Notes under the pieces: generated by a model | Database searches by the model: none | Seen by the model: the letters and a program-made list of their open reading frames with translations, nothing else | What the model was told of the DNA's origin: nothing | Origin: an uncultured Oscillospiraceae bacterium | GTDB taxonomy: Bacteria > Bacillota > Clostridia > Oscillospirales > Acutalibacteraceae | Length of the DNA stretch: 35,618 bases | Direction of reading: 5' to 3' | Assembly: GCA_900547275.1 (NCBI GenBank) | Contig: URGA01000012.1 | Coordinates: 1-35,618 of the forward strand | Translations under genes and position numbers: made by a program | Shown: in pieces, positions 22,688 to 29,682 of the stretch | Layout of the letters: each line of letters begins with the position of its first letter | Numbering within the stretch: the stretch's first letter is position 1

Positions 22688-23917
22688 ATGTCTGACAAAA
22701 TAATTATCGGAGGCGGCGCGGCCGGTTTGATGGCGGCTGCGTTCTGCGCTCAGCGGGGCTTTCCCGTTACTGTTATTGAAAAAATGCCGCGTCCGGGGCG
22801 TAAACTTATGATAACCGGAAAAGGCAGGTGCAATATAACAAACGCCTGCTGGGATATGGAATCGCTTATGGAAAATATACCCCATAATAACCGCTTCCTT
22901 TATTCCGCGTTTTCCCGTTTTATGCCTTATGATACGGTGGAACTTATTGAGACTCTCGGCGTTCCCACAAAAGTGGAGCGGGGCGGAAGAGTGTTTCCAG
23001 TATCTGATAAAGCCGTTGACGTTGTGGATGCCCTTGTCAGGTATGCTAAAGACAGCGGGGCAAAATTTTTGCATTCTGCCGTTGCTTCTCTTAAATTTAA
23101 TGAAAACGGCAGCAGAGTTGAAGCCGTTGTTCTTGAAGACGGAAGAGTTCTTGAATGTGACAGCGTTGCAGTATGCACAGGCGGCTGCAGTTATCCAGCG
23201 ACAGGTTCAACGGGAGACGGATACCGTTTTGCAAGGCAGGCTGGCCACCGTGTTACTGCCGTTAAACCGTCGCTTGTACCGCTTGTAAGTCCCGACAATT
23301 TTATTCCGAAACTTCAGGGACTTAGTTTGCGCAATGTTGCTGTAAGCCTGATTAAAGACGGAAGAGAGATTTATTCTGATTTCGGAGAGATGCTTTTTAC
23401 CCATTACGGAGTAAGCGGTCCCGTTATTCTTTCTGCGTCGAGCAGGCTGAAAAGTTTTAAAGGCTCTGAGTATGTTCTCCATATAGATTTGAAACCGGCT
23501 CTTGATTTTGATACGCTGGACAAAAGAATTCAAAGGGATTTTTCCGAGGAGACAAACAAAGATTTTATAAATTCTCTTTCTCATCTTCTTCCCAAAAAAC
23601 TGGTACCTGTGTTTGTTGAGAGAAGCGGCATTCAGCCCTCAAAAAAGGTAAATCAGATAACAAGAGAGGAAAGACACGCCGTTGTTGAACTCTGCAAGAA
23701 TTTTACCGTAAGACTGACGGATTTCAGACCTATTGAGGAAGCAATAGTAACTTCCGGAGGCGTTGACGTCCGTGAAATAGAGCCGAAGACAATGCGCTCA
23801 AAACTTGTTGAAAATCTTTATTTTGCCGGCGAAGTGCTGGATGTGGACGGATATACAGGCGGATTTAATCTGCAGATTGCTTTTTCCACAGGCGTTTTGT
23901 GCGGGCAGAATATGTAA
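22688..23917 (+). CDS. HI0933/BaiN family flavoprotein
   Basis: This 409-residue NAD(P)/FAD-dependent oxidoreductase belongs to the HI0933 (YtfP, BaiN) family. It opens with the dinucleotide-binding GGGAAGLMAAAFCAQRG, then RPGRKLMITGKGRCNITN (about residues 36-53), and ends with LYFAGEVLDVDGYTGGFNLQIAFSTG, the family C-terminal FAD site. BaiN was linked to bile acid reduction, but most family members have no proven substrate, so I do not assign one. It follows the ABC-F stop by 3 bases; the nearest purine-rich site is rather far, so coupling to the upstream gene is likely. Confidence 0.9.
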   Translation: MSDKIIIGGGAAGLMAAAFCAQRGFPVTVIEKMPRPGRKLMITGKGRCNITNACWDMESLMENIPHNNRFLYSAFSRFMPYDTVELIETLGVPTKVERGGRVFPVSDKAVDVVDALVRYAKDSGAKFLHSAVASLKFNENGSRVEAVVLEDGRVLECDSVAVCTGGCSYPATGSTGDGYRFARQAGHRVTAVKPSLVPLVSPDNFIPKLQGLSLRNVAVSLIKDGREIYSDFGEMLFTHYGVSGPVILSASSRLKSFKGSEYVLHIDLKPALDFDTLDKRIQRDFSEETNKDFINSLSHLLPKKLVPVFVERSGIQPSKKVNQITREERHAVVELCKNFTVRLTDFRPIEEAIVTSGGVDVREIEPKTMRSKLVENLYFAGEVLDVDGYTGGFNLQIAFSTGVLCGQNM

Positions 23918-23941
23918 TATCAAATTATAAGAGGTAAAGAA

Positions 23942-24604
23942 ATGATAAACGTTGCTATTGACGGACCTGCAGGCGCAGGCAAATCCACTATCGCGAGAGC
24001 CGCGGCAAAAAAACTCGGCTATATCTATGTTGACACAGGCGCGCTTTACCGTACTGTTGCGCTGGCGGCAGTGCGCAGAGAAGTTCTCGATGATGCTGAC
24101 GGAGTTGCAGCTATGCTGCCCCAGATCAGCGTTGAGCTGAAGTTTGAAAACGGAGAACAGCAGGTGTATCTTGACGGAGAAAATGTTTCTTCTCTTATTC
24201 GTACGCCTCAGATCAGCATGGGCGCTTCAAAAGTCAGCGCTATACCGAAAGTGCGCGAATATCTTTTGTCGCTCCAGCAGTTAATCGCAAAAGAGAATAA
24301 CGTTATTATGGACGGCAGAGATATTGCAACTGTCGTACTGCCAAACGCAGATGTTAAAATTTTCCTTTTTGCAACTCCTGAATGCAGAGCCCAGCGACGT
24401 TATAAAGAACTTATTGAAAAGGGCGAAAACGTGACTTATGAGGATGTACTAAAAGACGTTAACGACAGGGATTATCAGGACAGTCACCGCGAGATTGCTC
24501 CGCTTAAGCCGTCTGAAGACAGCGTCATGGCAGATACTTCAGATCTTGACCTTCAGCAGTCTACGGAAATGATTATCGGTATTATCAAGGAGAAAACAGA
24601 ATGA
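23942..24604 (+). CDS. cmk: Cytidylate kinase
   Basis: This 220-residue P-loop kinase phosphorylates CMP and dCMP with ATP. GPAGAGKSTIARAAA (about residues 8-22) is the P-loop, YVDTGALYRTVAL (about 30-42) the family mark, and MDGRDIATVVLPNADVKIFL (about 122-141) the acceptor site; RDYQDSHREIAPLKP is the lid and C-terminal motif. AGAGGTAAAG lies before the ATG. The stop overlaps the plsC start as ATGA. The cmk-plsC-ispH/rpsA order is standard in Clostridia. Confidence 0.96.
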   Translation: MINVAIDGPAGAGKSTIARAAAKKLGYIYVDTGALYRTVALAAVRREVLDDADGVAAMLPQISVELKFENGEQQVYLDGENVSSLIRTPQISMGASKVSAIPKVREYLLSLQQLIAKENNVIMDGRDIATVVLPNADVKIFLFATPECRAQRRYKELIEKGENVTYEDVLKDVNDRDYQDSHREIAPLKPSEDSVMADTSDLDLQQSTEMIIGIIKEKTE

Positions 24605-25257
24605 AAGAATTTGACTATTCCAGGGTAAAGCATTACCATACCTACGGCTTTATCAAAGCGGTTTTCCGCCCCATTGTAAAAATGGTTTATAAAATCGAAT
24701 TCAAGGGGCTTGAAAATATACCGAAAGATAAAAGCAACTACATAGTGGCAATTAATCATACATGCGCGCTTGATCCTGTTTTCGTTGCAATGCCGAAACA
24801 ACTTCCTCCGCTTCATTTCATGGCGAAAGCGGAGCTTTTTAAAAATCCCATTGCAGCGTGGTTTATGACAAGAATGTACGCGTTCCCCGTTAAGAGAGGA
24901 AAGGGCGACACTTCTGCTATTGATTACGGTATTAAAATTGTAGAGGAAAACCACGTTATGGCTATCTGCCCCGAGGGCAGACGAGTTAAAGACAAAAACG
25001 GCGTGCCCCAGAAGGCTAAGGCAGGCGTTGCCGTTATTGCCAAGGCGACAGGCGCTTCGGTGCTTCCTGTTGCTATCTACTGTGACGGCAAAATCAAATG
25101 CGGAAAAAAAGTAACAATCCATTACGGAAAGATGCTGAGCCAGAGCGATATGGGGCTTGACCGTGAGGAACTCGGTCCCCATGATATTAAGGACGCCGCA
25201 GGAAAGGTTATGGACAGCATAACCGCTCTTTGGGAGGAAGAAAAGAATTGCAGATAA
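24601..25257 (+). CDS. plsC: 1-acyl-sn-glycerol-3-phosphate acyltransferase
   Basis: This 218-residue membrane-associated enzyme acylates lysophosphatidic acid to phosphatidic acid in phospholipid synthesis. The catalytic HX4D motif is NHTCALDP (about residues 50-57); the substrate-binding PEGRR lies near residue 123. It starts within the cmk stop and its last 10 bases overlap the TTG start of ispH, so all three genes are translationally coupled. Confidence 0.93.
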   Translation: MKEFDYSRVKHYHTYGFIKAVFRPIVKMVYKIEFKGLENIPKDKSNYIVAINHTCALDPVFVAMPKQLPPLHFMAKAELFKNPIAAWFMTRMYAFPVKRGKGDTSAIDYGIKIVEENHVMAICPEGRRVKDKNGVPQKAKAGVAVIAKATGASVLPVAIYCDGKIKCGKKVTIHYGKMLSQSDMGLDREELGPHDIKDAAGKVMDSITALWEEEKNCR

Positions 25258-27326
25258 GACTTGCAAAAACGGCGGGATTTTGCTTCGGCGTTGACCGCGC
25301 CGTAAAACTGCTTTACGATAAGGTGGAGAGCGGGGAAAAGGTTTGTACCCTTGGCCCTATAATCCATAACGCCCAGCTTGTTGAAGACCTTGAAAAACGA
25401 GGCGCCGGGATAATCAACAATGTTTCAGAATGTCCTGAAAGTTACAGTATCGTTGTTCGCACCCACGGGGTAGAAAAGTCTGTTATAGACGAAATTGAAG
25501 AAAAAGGAATTGAGTATACAGACGCGACTTGTCCTTTTGTCCTCAAGATACACAGGATAGTAAAGGAACAGCCCCCGGAGACTGCTGTGCTCATTGCCGG
25601 AGACGAAAAACATCCTGAAGTTTTGGGAATTCGCTCTTACTGCAGCGGACACAGCTATGTGTTCAAAAACGACGAAGAGCTGAAAAAGATTATTTCAAGT
25701 GAAGAGTTTTCACAAGAGAGCAGTGCGATTTGCGTTTCCCAGACCACTTTTAGCCTTAAAGAATGGAAAAAGTGCGAGAAAATTCTAAAAAAGGTATGTA
25801 CAAACTGTAAAATATATAGTACAATATGTAATGCTACGTCCGATAGGCAGGAAGAAGCGGCCGCGCTTTCCAGAGAGTGCGACGCAATGATCGTCATCGG
25901 GGGTCGCCATTCATCAAACACCTGTAAACTGCGTGATGTCTGCGCCGCCAACGCGCCGACGTTTCTTATTGAGACAGCGGCGGAACTCAGCGGAATAGAC
26001 CTTAACCCGTATCAGGTTGTTGGTGTTACAGCCGGGGCTTCAACGCCAGCGGCAATCATCAAGGAGGTACTCAAAACCATGTCCGAAGAAATTAAAGAAA
26101 AGGAAGTTGAAACAACTTCAGCCAACACTGAAGAAGTTGTGGAGACAGCAGACGCTAACCAGGCCGCACAGGCTGCTGTCAACGCATCTGCTGATGGTGA
26201 GGCATCCTCATTTGCAGAAATGCTTGAAGAATCTTTCAGCGAGAACGACAACAGCAAGGTCGTAAAAGGCACTGTTGTAAACATTACCCCCACAGAGGTT
26301 TATGTGGACGTTACCGGCAGAAAGCAGACAGGCGTTATCGCACTTGCGGATCTTTCCGCAGAGCCGGTAGATAAAGCAGAGGATGTTGTAAAAATCGGAG
26401 ACGAGCTTGATCTTGTTATCATGAAAACATCCGACGAAGAAGGCGTTCTCAAACTTTCAAAGAAACTGGTAGACGCTTTCAAGGGTTGGGACGAAATCGT
26501 TGCAGCTCACGAAAACGACGAAATTCTGGAAGGCACAGTTGTTGCCGTAGTTAAAGGCGGAGTTCTGGTAACCGCCAAGGGTACAAGAGTATTTGTTCCC
26601 GCATCACTGACAGGTGTTCCCCGCGGTCAGGAACTTGACGTTCTTAAGGGAACAACAGTAAGATTTAAAGTTATCGACATCAATGCAGCAAGACGCCGTG
26701 CCGTAGGCTCCATCAAGGTTGTAGCCAATGAGGAGAAGAAAGCACAGCAGGAAGCACTCTGGGCAACTCTTACAGAGGGTATGAAGATTAAAGGAACCGT
26801 TAAGTCTCTCACCAATTATGGTGCGTTCGTAGACATCGGCGGTATCGACGGAATGATTCATATCAGCGAGCTTTCCTGGAGCCGCATTAAGCACCCCAGC
26901 GAAGTTGTTAAAGTAGGCGACGTTGTTGAGGTAACTATCAAAAAGCTGGATGATGAGAATAAGAAGATTTCTCTCGGCTTTAAGAAAATTGAAGACAATC
27001 CGTGGGAAATCCTTAAGAGAGATTATCCCGTCGGCACAGTTGTTGACGCAAAGGTAGTCGGCATCTCTTCTTTCGGCGCATTTGCAAACGTTATTCCCGG
27101 TATTGACGGCCTGATTCATATCAGCCAGATCAGCTGGGAACGCATTAAGACACCGGCTGATAAGCTGGCTGTCGGCGACGTAGTAAAATGCGAAATTACC
27201 GACATCGACTTCGACAAGAAGCGTGTAAGCCTTTCCATGAAGTCTCTTATGGAAAAGCCGGAAGAGACTATTGAAGCTCTCAGCGACGCTCCTGCAGAAG
27301 AAGCAGCTGAGGAAGACGCTGAATAA
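25248..27326 (+). CDS. ispH: IspH-ribosomal protein S1 fusion
   Basis: This 692-residue fusion starts at TTG 25248, about 10 bases after GGAGG. Residues 1-277 are 4-hydroxy-3-methylbut-2-enyl diphosphate reductase, the last MEP-pathway enzyme, which reduces HMBPP to IPP and DMAPP. Its three [4Fe-4S] cysteines are Cys12 (GFCFGVDRAV), Cys95 (DATCPFV) and Cys194 (CNATSDRQ), matching the positions of the E. coli enzyme. An acidic linker (about 278-330) is followed by four S1 RNA-binding repeats, starting near residues 338, 425, 513 and 597; the last two carry the YGAF/FGAF and GMIHISELSW-type motifs. This fusion is known from Clostridia. An internal AAGGAGGT and ATG (26061-26081) may start a separate S1 protein. 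Confidence 0.95.
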   Translation: MQIRLAKTAGFCFGVDRAVKLLYDKVESGEKVCTLGPIIHNAQLVEDLEKRGAGIINNVSECPESYSIVVRTHGVEKSVIDEIEEKGIEYTDATCPFVLKIHRIVKEQPPETAVLIAGDEKHPEVLGIRSYCSGHSYVFKNDEELKKIISSEEFSQESSAICVSQTTFSLKEWKKCEKILKKVCTNCKIYSTICNATSDRQEEAAALSRECDAMIVIGGRHSSNTCKLRDVCAANAPTFLIETAAELSGIDLNPYQVVGVTAGASTPAAIIKEVLKTMSEEIKEKEVETTSANTEEVVETADANQAAQAAVNASADGEASSFAEMLEESFSENDNSKVVKGTVVNITPTEVYVDVTGRKQTGVIALADLSAEPVDKAEDVVKIGDELDLVIMKTSDEEGVLKLSKKLVDAFKGWDEIVAAHENDEILEGTVVAVVKGGVLVTAKGTRVFVPASLTGVPRGQELDVLKGTTVRFKVIDINAARRRAVGSIKVVANEEKKAQQEALWATLTEGMKIKGTVKSLTNYGAFVDIGGIDGMIHISELSWSRIKHPSEVVKVGDVVEVTIKKLDDENKKISLGFKKIEDNPWEILKRDYPVGTVVDAKVVGISSFGAFANVIPGIDGLIHISQISWERIKTPADKLAVGDVVKCEITDIDFDKKRVSLSMKSLMEKPEETIEALSDAPAEEAAEEDAE
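26061..26081 (+). promoter_or_regulatory. Internal ribosome binding site and in-frame ATG between IspH and S1
   Basis: AAGGAGGT (26061-26068) is followed 10 bases later by ATG (26079-26081), in frame, at codon 278, exactly at the junction of the IspH domain and the S1 linker. Initiation here would yield a stand-alone 415-residue S1-type protein beginning MSEEIKEKEVE. Confidence 0.7.
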
Positions 27327-27340
27327 TTTCGGTAAATAAA

Positions 27341-27373
27341 AAGCCTGCGGAATACCGCAGGCTTTGTTTTTTT
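27341..27373. terminator. Bidirectional terminator between ispH-rpsA and the DUF4364 gene
   Basis: AAGCCTGCGG (27341-27350) pairs perfectly with CCGCAGGCTT (27355-27364) around AATA. T-runs follow on the plus strand (TGTTTTTTT) and on the minus strand (TTTATTTACC), serving the two converging genes. Confidence 0.88.
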
Positions 27374-27382
27374 ATATTTGTT

Positions 27383-27979
27383 TTATTCTTCAGGGCTGAA
27401 AAGCGTTCCGATAAGGTTTTCGTAAACTCTTACGGGATTTGAAAGGAATTTTTCTTTTATCGTCTGAGCCTGACTTTCAGTCGGCACATACATTGAAAGT
27501 TCCATAAAATCCCTGTCTTTGTCGCTGACGTGCATTGTGACTTTGTATCTATCCGAACTCTTTTCTACAGTAACCTTATTTTCTTTTTTGAATATCTCTT
27601 TTGCAAGAACTCGCTGGCATATCTCAATGCTCTTTTCACGCACTGTGATGGGAAGGTCTTTTTCCACCAGAGATGTGGCTTCTTTGCAGGCGGGTGTCGG
27701 CGTCAGCGTTCCGTCGCTGTTTTCTATTATTTGACCGTTTGCTTTCAGCTTGTCGATTGAGTCGCAGACTTCAAAATAATTTGCTATCTTGCCCTGAACA
27801 AGCGCACTGCTTATTATCTCAACAGTGAGCGGCTCATCAATGTTTGAAAGTATATAGCACACCATTGTAGATATTGCGCTTTTTGAGCGAAGCCCTCCTT
27901 CTTCAATTCCAAACGTGAAAGCGTCGAACTGGATATTGGGATTGAATTCGTCTTTATTATGTGGGTTAATATTTTTCAT
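27383..27979 (-). CDS. DUF4364 family protein, probable winged-helix regulator
   Basis: This 198-residue soluble protein resembles the DUF4364 family of Clostridia: an N-terminal acidic stretch, then a helical segment with the pattern of a winged helix (about residues 35-95: MVCYILSNIDEPLTVEIIS, then YFEVCDSIDKLKANGQIIE), then an alpha/beta C-terminal domain. The family is often described as regulator-like; its target is unknown. AAGGTGA lies 7 bases before the ATG. An inverted repeat (27991-28018) lies directly upstream, and a further half-site occurs inside its first codons, which suggests autoregulation. It is divergent from the DUF1858 gene. Confidence 0.82.
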   Translation of the reverse strand: MKNINPHNKDEFNPNIQFDAFTFGIEEGGLRSKSAISTMVCYILSNIDEPLTVEIISSALVQGKIANYFEVCDSIDKLKANGQIIENSDGTLTPTPACKEATSLVEKDLPITVREKSIEICQRVLAKEIFKKENKVTVEKSSDRYKVTMHVSDKDRDFMELSMYVPTESQAQTIKEKFLSNPVRVYENLIGTLFSPEE

Positions 27980-27990
27980 TGTTTCACCTT

Positions 27991-28018
27991 GTTAATATAG
28001 TGTACATCTAATATTAAC
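27991..28018. promoter_or_regulatory. Inverted repeat, possible operator in the DUF4364/DUF1858 intergenic region
   Basis: GTTAATAT (27991-27998) and ATATTAAC (28011-28018) form a perfect inverted repeat with a 12-base centre containing the palindrome TGTACA. A third GTTAATAT is at 27965-27972. On the minus strand TTGCAA-17-TAATAT is a possible DUF4364 promoter whose -10 lies in the right arm. Confidence 0.5.
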
Positions 28019-28027
28019 ATAACCTGC

Positions 28028-28056
28028 TTGAACTTGCAATTCTTTTGTGCTATGAT
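28028..28056 (+). promoter_or_regulatory. Predicted promoter for the DUF1858-trmK operon
   Basis: TTGAAC (28028-28033) and TATGAT (28051-28056) are spaced by 17 bases, with a TGC extension directly before the -10 (extended -10). The ribosome binding site AAGGAG lies about 35 bases further. Confidence 0.65.
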
Positions 28057-28107
28057 AACAAAAAAGTGAAACAATATAATTAGTATAACTATAAGGAGAA
28101 ATATATT

Positions 28108-28308
28108 ATGACAGAAGTAACAAAAGATACTATTATCGGCGATATTCTTGACGCGTGCCCCGATTCAGCACCTTACTTTATGGAAATGGGTATGCATTGT
28201 CTCGGCTGCCCTGCTTCAAGAGGCGAAAGCATTGAGGCCGCTTGCATGGTTCACGGTACTAACCCCGACGAACTTGTTGCAAAAATCAACGCCTTGCTGA
28301 AAAAGTGA
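28108..28308 (+). CDS. DUF1858 redox-disulfide domain protein
   Basis: This 66-residue cytosolic protein is a single DUF1858 domain, the 'hybrid-cluster protein-associated redox disulfide' family related to the N-terminus of ScdA. It shows TIIGDILDACPDSAPYFMEM and the CLGC motif (about residues 31-34) followed by PASRGESIEAACMVHG. The paired cysteines may act in redox or NO/iron-sulfur repair chemistry; no substrate is proven. TAAGGAGA precedes the ATG. The stop overlaps the GTG start of trmK. Confidence 0.9.
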   Translation: MTEVTKDTIIGDILDACPDSAPYFMEMGMHCLGCPASRGESIEAACMVHGTNPDELVAKINALLKK

Positions 28309-28937
28309 TTTCGCTCAGTGAAAGACTGTCAGCCGTAGCTTCGCTGGTTACGCCGGGTTCGCGCATTGCGGATATTGGCTGTGACCACGGTTACGTTTCA
28401 GCATATCTTGTTTCCGGCGGTATCGCAGTTTCTGCTGTTGCCGCTGATGTTAATATAGGACCGTTAAAATCATGCCAGAGCCTCATTGATTCAATGGGGC
28501 TTGGTTGCTTTGTGGACGTTCGTCTTTGCAATGGACTGGATGGCATTGACGAGGCTGAATGCGACACGGTAATAATAGCGGGTATGGGCGGAGAACTGAT
28601 TGCTTCTATTCTCGCTAAATGCCCTTACATAAAGAAAAAAAGTCTTGTTCTTCAGCCAATGACCCACCCCGAGGCGGTCAGGGAATTCCTGTTTAAAAAC
28701 GGGTTTGAAATCGAGCGTGATATTATTGTTGCCGAGGGTAGGCGAAGTTATTGCGTTATTCGAGCCGTTCCCGGCTCAGCGCCTGTGGAGTATAATCAGG
28801 TGGATCTTTATCTCGGTAGAATACAGGATTTTTCAGATAAAAACTATTTTAACAAATTGAAAAACACTTTGGAAAACCGTCAGAAAGGCGGCGCGGATTA
28901 CAGCGCCGTTATTGACAGAATTAAGGAAATATTATGA
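28305..28937 (+). CDS. trmK: tRNA (adenine(22)-N1)-methyltransferase TrmK
   Basis: This 210-residue class I methyltransferase of the TrmK (YqfN) family makes m1A at position 22 of tRNA. The SAM site is GSRIADIGCDHGYVSAYL (about residues 18-35), followed by AADVNIGPLKSC and the catalytic-loop region VIIAGMGGELIASIL; QPMTHPEAVREFL is also typical. The start is GTG 28305, overlapping the upstream TGA (GTGA), with only a weak ribosome binding site, so translation is probably coupled. It ends overlapping the nif3 start; in B. subtilis yqfN and yqfO are also neighbours. Confidence 0.92.
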   Translation: MISLSERLSAVASLVTPGSRIADIGCDHGYVSAYLVSGGIAVSAVAADVNIGPLKSCQSLIDSMGLGCFVDVRLCNGLDGIDEAECDTVIIAGMGGELIASILAKCPYIKKKSLVLQPMTHPEAVREFLFKNGFEIERDIIVAEGRRSYCVIRAVPGSAPVEYNQVDLYLGRIQDFSDKNYFNKLKNTLENRQKGGADYSAVIDRIKEIL

Positions 28938-29680
28938 CCAACGTATCAGATATTGAAAAATTTATAGATAGTATCGCTCCATTTGAAACAATGGAGCCCT
29001 GGGACAATTCAGGCTTTCAGCTGGGTGACAGAAACTCAGAAGTGAAGCGATGCGTTTTAACTCTTGACGTTACAGAGGAGACGGCGGCTTTTGCAATGGA
29101 TAATTCGGCAGAACTTATCCTGAGCCATCATCCGCTTATCTTCACTCCTCTTTCAAATATACCTGCCGACGCTATAACTGCAAAACTTATCAGAAACTCA
29201 ATTTCAGTAATTTCCGCCCATACGTGTTTTGACAAGGCAAAGGGAGGAATAAGCGAACAGCTGGCGCTCCGTCTCGGCCTTTCGGACGTTTACAGCACTG
29301 ACGATGGATTTGTGGCAGTGGGTGAACTTAGGGAAAAGATGAATATTAAAGAATTTGCTTCCTTTACTTCCCATGCTCTCGGATGCGCAGGGCTCAGATA
29401 TACTGATATAGACGCCGACGTTAAGCGGGTTGCTGTCTGCGGAGGCGCAGGCGAGGATTTCCTGGAACTTGCGAAATCCTGTGCAGACTGTTTTGTTACA
29501 GGCGATGTTAAGTATCATACTATGCTGGACGCCGCTCAGGATGGCTATCCTGTAATAAGCGCCGGCCATTTTGAAACAGAATACGGTTCTTTTCTTGCGC
29601 TGATACCAAGATTGCAGGAAGCGTTTCCTGATGTTGAATTCCTGGCGGCGCCCCAGAAGAACCCGGTAGCGGCGGTGTAA
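28934..29680 (+). CDS. Nif3-like dinuclear metal centre protein (YqfO family)
   Basis: This 248-residue protein belongs to the widely conserved NIF3/YqfO family, which forms hexamers with two metal ions per subunit. Metal-binding stretches are LSHHPLIF (about residues 62-69), SAHTCFDKAKGG and the C-terminal ISAGHFETEYG. The extra inserted domain of B. subtilis YqfO is missing, giving the short form. Proposed roles include GTP cyclohydrolase-like activity, but the true role is unsettled. It overlaps the trmK stop by ATGA and is followed after 2 bases by rqcH. Confidence 0.92.
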   Translation: MTNVSDIEKFIDSIAPFETMEPWDNSGFQLGDRNSEVKRCVLTLDVTEETAAFAMDNSAELILSHHPLIFTPLSNIPADAITAKLIRNSISVISAHTCFDKAKGGISEQLALRLGLSDVYSTDDGFVAVGELREKMNIKEFASFTSHALGCAGLRYTDIDADVKRVAVCGGAGEDFLELAKSCADCFVTGDVKYHTMLDAAQDGYPVISAGHFETEYGSFLALIPRLQEAFPDVEFLAAPQKNPVAAV

Positions 29681-29682
29681 TT

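Noticed and set aside
24553..25266. A 237-codon open frame on the minus strand across plsC.
   Set aside because: It is the antisense shadow of plsC, which has HX4D and PEGRR.
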